This document shows, in pieces, positions 37,567 to 43,208 of a stretch of 43,208 nt of DNA. Each line of letters opens with the position of its first letter. The first letter of the stretch is position 1. The position numbers were made by a program, and so were the translations under genes. This stretch comes from Kitasatospora sp. GP82. GTDB lineage: Bacteria > Actinomycetota > Actinomycetes > Streptomycetales > Streptomycetaceae. The notes beneath the pieces are model-generated. The model did no database searches, had not been told where the DNA came from, and was given only the letters and a program-made list of their open reading frames with translations. The DNA lies in the NCBI RefSeq assembly GCF_029892105.1, contig NZ_JARZAJ010000052.1, positions 1 through 43,208 on the forward strand, written 5' to 3'.

Positions 37567-38796
37567 ATGCATGCCTGGCCCGCCTCCGAGGTTCCCGCCC
37601 TGCCTGGTCAGGGGCTCCCGCTCCGTATCCACGACACCGCCACCGGCGGAGTCCGGGAGGTCGTGCCGCTGGACGGCACCGCCCGGATCTACGTCTGCGG
37701 TATCACCCCCTACGACGCCACCCACCTGGGCCACGCCGCCACCTACACCGCCTTCGACCTGGTGCAGCGCGTGTGGAAGGACGGCGGTCACGACGTCCTG
37801 TACGTGCAGAACGTCACCGACGTCGACGACCCGCTGCTGGAGCGGGCCGTGGCCACCGGACAGGACTGGACGGTGCTCGCCGAACGCGAGACCGCCCTGT
37901 TCCGCGAGGACATGACCGCCCTGCGGATGCTCCCCCCGGCCCACTACATCGGCGCGGTGGAGTCGATCCCGTGGATCGTCCCGCTGGTCCAGAAGATGCT
38001 GGAGAGCGGCGCCGCGTACGACGTGGACGGCGACATCTACTTCTCGATCGAGTCCGACCCGCACTTCGGCGAGGTCTCCGGTCTCGACCGGGAGGCGATG
38101 CTCCCGGTCTTCGCCGAGCGCGGCGGCGACCCGGACCGCCCCGGTAAGAAGCACCGGCTCGACCCGCTGCTCTGGCTGGCCGCCCGCCAGGGCGAGCCCG
38201 CCTGGGACACCGAGCTCGGCCACGGCCGCCCCGGCTGGCACATCGAGTGCGTGGCCATCGCGCTGAAGTACCTGGGGATGTCCTTCGACATCCAGGGCGG
38301 CGGCAGCGACCTCTCCTTCCCGCACCACGAGATGGGTGCGTCGCACGCCCATGTCGCCACCGGCGGCCACCCGTACGCCCGCTCCTATGTGCACGCCGGG
38401 ATGGTCAGCCTCGACGGGCACAAGATGTCCAAGTCCCGGGGCAACCTGGTGTTCGTCTCCGTGCTGCGGCGCGAGGGCGTGGACCCGGCGGCGATCCGGC
38501 TGGCGCTGCTGGCGCACCACTACCGCAGCGACTGGGAGTGGACCAAGGAGGACCTGGACGGTGCCGTCGATCGGCTCGCCCGCTGGCGCGCCGCGGTCTC
38601 CCGTCCTGACGGCCCGTCGGCCGAGGCCCTGCTGGCCGAGGTCCGCGCCGCCCTCGCGGAGGACCTGGACGCGCCCGCCGCGCTGGCCGCCGTGGACCGC
38701 TGGGCGGCTCTGCAGGGCGAGACCGGCGGTACCGACATCGGTGCGCCCGGCCTGGTCTCGCGGACGGTCGACGCGCTCCTGGGCGTCGCCCTCTAG
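37567..38796 (+). CDS. mshC: Cysteine--1-D-myo-inositol 2-amino-2-deoxy-alpha-D-glucopyranoside ligase
   Basis: A 409-residue MshC, which joins cysteine to GlcN-Ins using ATP in mycothiol biosynthesis, the actinobacterial thiol. It is a cysteinyl-tRNA synthetase relative: zinc Cys 44 in YVCGITPYD, HLGH (53-56, HIGH box), GWHIECVAIA and FPHHEMGASHA for zinc and adenylate binding, and KMSKS near residue 287. The tRNA-binding C-terminal domain of CysS is absent, and the opening HAWPASEVPALPG is typical of MshC. The start ATG 37567 matches that opening; no strong ribosome site is seen. A terminator follows. Confidence 0.97.
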   Translation: MHAWPASEVPALPGQGLPLRIHDTATGGVREVVPLDGTARIYVCGITPYDATHLGHAATYTAFDLVQRVWKDGGHDVLYVQNVTDVDDPLLERAVATGQDWTVLAERETALFREDMTALRMLPPAHYIGAVESIPWIVPLVQKMLESGAAYDVDGDIYFSIESDPHFGEVSGLDREAMLPVFAERGGDPDRPGKKHRLDPLLWLAARQGEPAWDTELGHGRPGWHIECVAIALKYLGMSFDIQGGGSDLSFPHHEMGASHAHVATGGHPYARSYVHAGMVSLDGHKMSKSRGNLVFVSVLRREGVDPAAIRLALLAHHYRSDWEWTKEDLDGAVDRLARWRAAVSRPDGPSAEALLAEVRAALAEDLDAPAALAAVDRWAALQGETGGTDIGAPGLVSRTVDALLGVAL

Positions 38797-38840
38797 GCGG
38801 CACCCCCCGTTCCCCGGGTGATCCATCCGGACGCGGACGT

Positions 38841-38878
38841 CGAAGGGGCGTCAGGGAGAAATCCCTGACGCCCCTTCG
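38841..38878. terminator. 17-bp bidirectional terminator
   Basis: Positions 38841-38857 (CGAAGGGGCGTCAGGGA) and 38862-38878 pair exactly around GAAA, between convergent mshC and the PAC2 gene. Confidence 0.95.
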
Positions 38879-38882
38879 GTCT

Positions 38883-39878
38883 TCACTTCTCGCTGTCGTC
38901 CCCCTCGTCGGGGCTCTCCTCCGGGCTCTCGTCCGAACCCTCGGGCTCGGTGGGGTCCTTGGCGTCCTTGGTCTCCGGCTCGGACGGGCGCTCCGCGGTG
39001 GCGTGGCCGACGGCGGGCTTCTCGCCGGTCGGGCCGAGGTTCTCCCGGCGGCGCAGATAGCGCTCGAACTCCCGCGCGATCGCGTCGCCGGACGCCTCCG
39101 GCAGCTCGGCGGTGTCCTGGGCCTCCTCCAACTGCTGGACGTACTCGGCCACTTCACTGTCCTCGGCGGCCAGCTGGTCCACACCGAGCTGCCAGGCCCG
39201 GGCGTCCTCGCTCAGCTCGCCCGGCGGGATCCGCAGGTCGAGCAGGTCCTCCAGCTTGTTGATCAGCGCCAGCGTGGCCTTCGGGTTGGGCGGCTGGGCG
39301 ACGTAGTGCGGCACGGCCGCCCAGAGCGTCACGGCCGGGACGCCCGCGTGCGCGCAGGCCTCCTGGAGCACGCCGACGATGCCCGTCGGGCCCTCGTAGC
39401 GGCTCTCCTCCAGGTCGAGGCTGCGGGCCAGCGCGGCGTCCGAGGTGACACCGCTGACCGGCACCGGCCGGCTGTGCGGGGTGTCCCCGAGCAGCGCACC
39501 GAGGATCACCACCAGCTCCACACCCAACTCGTGGGCGAAGCCGAGCAGTTCGTTGCAGTACGAACGCCAGCGCATGCTCGGCTCGATGCCCCGGACCAGC
39601 ACCAGGTCACGCGTCTTGGGCTCGGTGACCCGGACCACCGAGAGGCGGGTGGTCGGCCAGGTGATCCGGCGCACCCCGCCGTCCAGCCACACGGTGGGCC
39701 GGTTGACCTGGAAGTCGTAGTAGTCCTCGGCGTCCAGCGCGGCGAAGACCTTGCCGCCCCAGGTCTCGTCCAGGTGCCCCACGGCCGCCGAGGCGGCGTC
39801 GCCTGCGTCGTTCCAGCCCTCGAACGCACAGACCATCACCGGGTCGATCAACTCGGGAACATCTTCCAACTCGATCAC
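38883..39878 (-). CDS. PAC2 family protein
   Basis: A 331-residue protein of the PAC2 (proteasome-assembly-chaperone-like) family. Seen: DPVMVCAFEGWNDAGDAASA, a central FAHELGVELVVILGALLGDT, GIVGVLQEACAHAGVPAVTL and VPHYVAQPPNPKATLALINK. The last 60 residues are Glu/Asp/Pro-rich and probably disordered. Actinobacteria have proteasomes, but a chaperone role for this protein is not shown. GTG 39878 lies six bases after GGAGAC. An inverted repeat at 40001-40025 lies upstream. Confidence 0.93.
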   Translation of the reverse strand: MIELEDVPELIDPVMVCAFEGWNDAGDAASAAVGHLDETWGGKVFAALDAEDYYDFQVNRPTVWLDGGVRRITWPTTRLSVVRVTEPKTRDLVLVRGIEPSMRWRSYCNELLGFAHELGVELVVILGALLGDTPHSRPVPVSGVTSDAALARSLDLEESRYEGPTGIVGVLQEACAHAGVPAVTLWAAVPHYVAQPPNPKATLALINKLEDLLDLRIPPGELSEDARAWQLGVDQLAAEDSEVAEYVQQLEEAQDTAELPEASGDAIAREFERYLRRRENLGPTGEKPAVGHATAERPSEPETKDAKDPTEPEGSDESPEESPDEGDDSEK

Positions 39879-40000
39879 CCAGTGTCTCCCTCCGGTCGGT
39901 CAGCGGCCCGCCCCGCCCTGCCCTGCCAGTGCGGTCTGTTCCAGTACGAGCTGTGCCAGTACAGGAGCTGGCGGCCGACTGCCGACTGTTGACCCTTCTC

Positions 40001-40025
40001 ACCATGGAACAACCCGTTCCATGGT
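40001..40025. promoter_or_regulatory. 10-bp inverted repeat upstream of the PAC2 gene
   Basis: ACCATGGAAC (40001-40010) and GTTCCATGGT (40016-40025) are exact inverted copies around AACCC, 123 bp upstream of the PAC2 start. The size suits a dimeric repressor site. Confidence 0.45.
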
Positions 40026-40090
40026 CCCTACCTGCCCAGCCTACGGGCTTTGATGCCTTCGCCGGTACGGCAGGGGCGGACCCGCAGGAC

Positions 40091-40909
40091 TCAGCCGGCG
40101 ATCGCCGCGGAGACGGGCGGGAGGTAGCCCTGCGCCTGTCCGACGGTGGTCGGGTGGAAGGACTCCCAGTAGGCCGGAACCACGATTCTGGCGATCCACT
40201 CCTGGCTTCCCCCGGCGCAGATGCCATGACCGGCGAAGGAGCCGCGCACATCGGCGAACTCGAACCCCTGCTTGGTGGCCTGAGCTCTGATCAGCTCGTC
40301 CAGTCGGTCCGTCAGGGCGTTGAACCGGTCGCGGCGGGCAGGTGTGCCGACCGTGCACAGGACGGAGCCGTGCTCCAGCAGGTGCGGGTAACCGGCCACC
40401 ACCACCTTCGCGCCCGGCGCGGCCGTGCCGATCGCCTGGTAGGTCTGCTCCAGCTTGCCGGGCAGCTCGTCGCGCAGCTTCTGCTCGGACTCCGCCATCG
40501 CCTGGTCGCAGAGGCTCTCGGTGGTGAGCGGTTGCAGACAGGAGACGATCGCCTTGGTGAAGCCGAGGTCGTTGCCGCCGACGGTGATGGTCGCCAGCGT
40601 GGTGTCGGACCGGACCTCGGGCAGCTGGTCGCGCAGCACGTCCTTGGTCGTCGCCCCGTTGCAGGCGGTGAAGAGGAAGCTGCTCGGCCGGTGCCCGGCC
40701 GTCCACAGCGTGCCGTAGGCGCGGGTGCTGCGGTGGCAGTCCCCACTGCTCGGGTCGTAGGCCCCGGCGGCCACACCCGCGGAGTACGAGTCGCCGAGCG
40801 CGACGTAGCGGGTCTGGGCCCGGACTGCGGGGGCGGCCGAGGCGGGCGCCGTCCCCAGCGCGAGCGCCAGGGAGAGCGGGAGGGTGACGGCGGCGGCGAG
40901 GAGGCGCAC
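40091..40909 (-). CDS. Secreted SGNH/GDSL hydrolase
   Basis: A 272-residue exported esterase/lipase. Signal peptide VRLLAAAVTLPLSLALALGT ends near APASA-AP (about 26). Block I is VALGDSYSAG with nucleophile Ser 41, block III TVGGNDLGF, and block V SFHPTTVGQAQGY with the catalytic His. Six Cys in the mature protein can form three disulfides, as in the Streptomyces SGNH lipases. GTG 40909 follows CTGGAG by six bases; the much longer frame upstream is antisense-like. Three CGTTGCG repeats lie just beyond its upstream region. Substrate unknown. Confidence 0.92.
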   Translation of the reverse strand: MRLLAAAVTLPLSLALALGTAPASAAPAVRAQTRYVALGDSYSAGVAAGAYDPSSGDCHRSTRAYGTLWTAGHRPSSFLFTACNGATTKDVLRDQLPEVRSDTTLATITVGGNDLGFTKAIVSCLQPLTTESLCDQAMAESEQKLRDELPGKLEQTYQAIGTAAPGAKVVVAGYPHLLEHGSVLCTVGTPARRDRFNALTDRLDELIRAQATKQGFEFADVRGSFAGHGICAGGSQEWIARIVVPAYWESFHPTTVGQAQGYLPPVSAAIAG

Positions 40910-40974
40910 GGGTTCTCCAGGAGCAGTCGGTGTGCACGGAATGTGACGTACTGACTGCGCATGGTAGTGGCCCG

Positions 40975-41000
40975 GTTGCGCGTTGCGCGTTGCGCGTTGC
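40975..41000. repeat. CGTTGCG tandem repeat
   Basis: About three and a half copies of CGTTGCG, upstream of the SGNH gene. Confidence 0.7.
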
Positions 41001-41039
41001 AGCGGTGGCGCGAGCCTCGACGGACAGGTCCCTCTCACG

Positions 41040-41080
41040 CCGTCCGGTGCTCGGCGACGTCGTTGCCGGGCACCGGACGG
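41040..41080. terminator. 11-bp hairpin terminator
   Basis: CCGTCCGGTGC (41040-41050) and GCACCGGACGG (41070-41080) are exact inverted copies. It lies two bases after the stop of the minus-strand GH18-like gene. Confidence 0.8.
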
Positions 41081-41082
41081 TC

Positions 41083-42132
41083 TCAGGCGCACCAACCGCG
41101 CCTGTAGGCATCCCAGTGCTCGGGCGTGGCAGCGAAGTCGACGTACAGCGCGAGGCCGAAGGTCTGGCGCTCGCTGCGCCCCAGCGCCAGCCGGGCGCCC
41201 CGGACGGCGGCGGCCACCGTCTCGGCCGAGCCCCGGTGCCCGAACGTGTCGTCCCAGTACGCGGGCAGGCCCATCAGCAGATCGACCTGCGGCGGGGTCG
41301 CCTCCAGCGCCAGTGAGGTCTGCTGGGCGACGTATCCGCCGTAGAGCGACTCCACGGGCATGGCGGTGTCGTAGGACATCACCGCGATCTGCTCGACCCG
41401 GCGGGCCACCTGCGTGAAGTACGCCTGCGACCACCACTTTCCGTGGTCGGTGAGCGCGACGCTCACCGAGTGCAGGCCGGGCAGCGGGTCGATCTGCGGC
41501 GCGGCGACGGAGAGCGGAGCCCCGCGCTCGGCGGTGACCGCGTGCACCTGGTCGAGCAGGGAGAGGAATCCGGCAGATCCGGAACGGATCGGCTCCAGAT
41601 CGAAGTGCACCCCGTCGAAGCCCAGGTCCAGTGCCTGCCGGGCGGAGGCGGTGACCCGGTCCCGGGTGTCGGCTTGCTCCAGGCGCAGGCCGTCCGTCTC
41701 GGGTGCCACCACGTCCCCGAGCCACGCCTGCACGCGCAGCCCGGGAAGTGCCTGGTGCACGCTCGCCACGAACCGGCGGGCCTGCGGGTACTTGACCGGG
41801 TCGAGCGAGCCGTCGTGCTCCAGCGGACCGGTGTGCACGTACAGGTCGCGGATGCCGGTGCCGGCCAGCTGTCGCGTCAATCCGGCGAGATCGGCGTCCC
41901 CCTTCCGGCCGTCCACCCAGGAGTGGCCGAGCCAGACCGCGTCCCGCCCCCGGGTACGGGCCTCGGCCGCCGGCTCGCCCGCGTACTGCAGACGCAGCGC
42001 GGCGGCGGCCGAGACCACCGGTATCAGCAGCACGGCCAGCCCCAGCAGACCCGCCACGGCCGCCCGTCGTCGGCGGGACCAGCCGCGCCATGTCCGGCGC
42101 AGGGCACCCGCCCGGGTGTCCGTCATGTCCAT
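41083..42132 (-). CDS. Membrane-anchored glycoside hydrolase family 18-like protein
   Basis: A 349-residue protein. A basic cytoplasmic start (RRTWRGWSRRRR) leads to one membrane span (AAVAGLLGLAVLLIPVVSAA, about residues 24-44), then an extracellular TIM barrel. The GH18-like strand 4 motif reads FDGVHFDLEPI with Asp 168 and Glu 170, close to the DxxDxDxE catalytic motif but shortened; AVMSYDTAMP and GLALYVDFAA fit strands 6 and 8. It may cleave or bind GlcNAc polymers, or be a non-catalytic relative. ATG 42132 follows GGGAGG by seven bases. It is divergent from metH. Confidence 0.8.
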   Translation of the reverse strand: MDMTDTRAGALRRTWRGWSRRRRAAVAGLLGLAVLLIPVVSAAAALRLQYAGEPAAEARTRGRDAVWLGHSWVDGRKGDADLAGLTRQLAGTGIRDLYVHTGPLEHDGSLDPVKYPQARRFVASVHQALPGLRVQAWLGDVVAPETDGLRLEQADTRDRVTASARQALDLGFDGVHFDLEPIRSGSAGFLSLLDQVHAVTAERGAPLSVAAPQIDPLPGLHSVSVALTDHGKWWSQAYFTQVARRVEQIAVMSYDTAMPVESLYGGYVAQQTSLALEATPPQVDLLMGLPAYWDDTFGHRGSAETVAAAVRGARLALGRSERQTFGLALYVDFAATPEHWDAYRRGWCA

Positions 42133-42190
42133 TAACAAGCCTCCCTCGCTCACAAGGGACGCCCACGATGCGGAATGGGTTCTGTACCCG

Positions 42191-42260
42191 GGCGGCTGTC
42201 CGGATACCCTGACGGCGTGCATCCCCGCATACCGGAGGGGACGCATAGCCGACAGCCGTC
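42191..42260 (+). promoter_or_regulatory. Structured 5' leader of metH
   Basis: GGCGGCTGTC (42191-42200) pairs with GACAGCCGTC (42251-42260) with one G-T pair. Inside, TGC-A-TCCCC can pair with GGGGA-C-GCA around GCATACCGGA. The element ends 19 nt before the metH ATG, so it could control ribosome access. It does not fit the cobalamin or SAH riboswitch consensus as I remember them. Confidence 0.45.
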
Positions 42261-42279
42261 GCACCCAGGGAGTAGCCCC

Positions 42280-43208
42280 ATGGCCACAGCCGTCCCCTCA
42301 TCCGCTCAGCAAGACCGCGCGAACGCCTTGCGCGAAGCCCTCGCGACCCGTGTGGTGGTTGCGGACGGGGCGATGGGCACGATGCTTCAGGCGCGGGATC
42401 CGTCGTTGGAGGATTTCCAGCAGCTCGAGGGTTGCAACGAGATCCTGAATGTGACCCGCCCGGACATTGTGCGTTCGGTGCATGATGCGTATTTCGCGGT
42501 GGGCGTGGACTGTGTGGAGACGAACACGTTCGGGGCGAACTTCTCGGCGTTGGGGGAGTACGAGATCTCGGGGCGGATCTTCGAGTTGTCGGAGGCGGGT
42601 GCGCGGATCGCCCGGGAGGCGGCGGACGCGTATGCCGATGGGCGTGTTCGGTGGGTGCTGGGTTCGATCGGTCCGGGGACGAAGCTGCCGACGTTGGGGC
42701 ATGCGCCGTTCGAGGTGCTGCGGGAGGGCTTTGAGCGGAATGCGGCGGGTCTGGTCGCGGGTGGTGCGGATGCGCTGCTGGTGGAGACGAGTCAGGACCT
42801 GTTGCAGACCAAGGCGGCGGTCCTGGGGTGCAAGCGGGCGCTGGCGGAGGCGGGGCTCGATCTGCCGGTGCTGGTGCAGGTGACCGTGGAGACCACGGGG
42901 ACGATGCTGCTGGGGTCGGAGATCGGGGCGGCGCTGACGGCGTTGGAGCCGCTGGGTGTGGATTACATCGGGCTGAACTGTGCGACGGGTCCGGCGGAGA
43001 TGAGTGAGCACCTGCGCTATCTGGCGAAGAACGCGCGGATCGGTCTGTCGTGCATGCCGAACGCGGGCTTGCCGGTGCTGGGCAAGGACGGTGCGCACTA
43101 CCCGCTCTCGCCTGCCGAGCTGGCTGACGCGCATGACGTGTTCACCCGCGAGTACGGGCTGTCGTTGGTGGGTGGGTGCTGCGGTACCACGCCCGAGCAT
43201 TTGCGGGC
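42280..43208 (+). CDS. metH: Cobalamin-dependent methionine synthase, N-terminal part (cut by window end)
   Basis: The first 309 codons of MetH, which transfers the methyl group of methyltetrahydrofolate through cobalamin to homocysteine. The visible part is the homocysteine-binding barrel: VVVADGAMGTMLQARDPSLE, CNEILNVTRPDIV, VETNTFGANFSALGEY, and zinc ligands in IGLNCATGP (about 234) and the Cys pair of VGGCCGTTPEH (about 300-301). GGGAG lies about seven bases before ATG 42280. From about codon 25 onward, codons end in G and T far more often than in neighbouring genes (many GCG, GTG, TCG, TTG). The folate, cobalamin and activation domains lie beyond the window. Confidence 0.96.
   Translation, partial: MATAVPSSAQQDRANALREALATRVVVADGAMGTMLQARDPSLEDFQQLEGCNEILNVTRPDIVRSVHDAYFAVGVDCVETNTFGANFSALGEYEISGRIFELSEAGARIAREAADAYADGRVRWVLGSIGPGTKLPTLGHAPFEVLREGFERNAAGLVAGGADALLVETSQDLLQTKAAVLGCKRALAEAGLDLPVLVQVTVETTGTMLLGSEIGAALTALEPLGVDYIGLNCATGPAEMSEHLRYLAKNARIGLSCMPNAGLPVLGKDGAHYPLSPAELADAHDVFTREYGLSLVGGCCGTTPEHLR

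Noticed and set aside
42133..42279. Cobalamin or SAH riboswitch before metH
   Set aside because: I could not find the conserved cobalamin box or the SAH core; only an unassigned hairpin structure is supported.
40091..42301. 736-codon fused frame through the SGNH and GH18-like genes
   Set aside because: Only its last 272 codons are the SGNH hydrolase with its own signal peptide and ribosome site; the rest is an off-frame shadow of the GH18-like gene.

Overview
The window is high-GC actinobacterial DNA of the Streptomyces/Kitasatospora type. Evidence: C-biased third codon positions, many GTG and some TTG starts, a short and a long chaplin, a mycothiol ligase (mshC), an F420-dependent oxidoreductase family member, and a metH/PAC2/mshC/DUF3090/histidine-phosphatase neighbourhood that, from memory, matches conserved chromosomal synteny in Streptomyces.

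The window splits in two. Positions 1 to about 23.8 kb are accessory. Positions 1-4.6 kb look like a decayed integrative element: a pentapeptide-repeat protein, an N-terminally truncated GntR regulator facing a truncated partner, small zinc-ribbon and secreted proteins, an AT-richer non-coding stretch with a 20-bp CATG palindrome, and a tyrosine recombinase that has lost its DNA-binding half. About 100 bp past that recombinase is a 23-bp copy of the 3' end of the tRNA-Leu(GAG) gene found at 23.8 kb, in the same orientation. The two copies bracket a 19-kb island, which suggests tandem integration at this tRNA gene.

Inside the island are: a class II aldolase/CMD-like pair with a divergent MerR regulator and a clear palindromic operator; a three-gene set (SUKH-like protein, beta-helix protein, leucine-rich-repeat-variant protein) with two genes overlapping; a TPR protein; a dienelactone hydrolase next to a GlxA-type regulator; a one-off beta-propeller; two large divergent WD40 double propellers that share a helical module; an EF-Tu-like/MafI-like protein; a zinc-ribbon protein with an L7/L12-like tail; and a large serine recombinase inactivated by a one-base deletion. 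Many of these families are typical of polymorphic-toxin immunity neighbourhoods, but I see no toxin or WXG100 protein. One WD40 gene is bracketed by 53-bp inverted repeats (43 of 53 identical).

From the tRNA to the right end the DNA is core chromosome: an M20 peptidase, the chaplin pair, DUF5703, a hypothetical protein, a RecD-like protein with a ruined Walker A motif, an aldo-keto reductase, an LLM oxidoreductase, a corA gene split by a frameshift, then the mycothiol-linked run (histidine phosphatase, DUF3090, SCO1664-type kinase fold, mshC), PAC2, a secreted SGNH lipase/esterase, a membrane-anchored GH18-like protein, and the 5' 929 bases of metH, preceded by a structured leader. Strong hairpin terminators sit between most convergent gene pairs.
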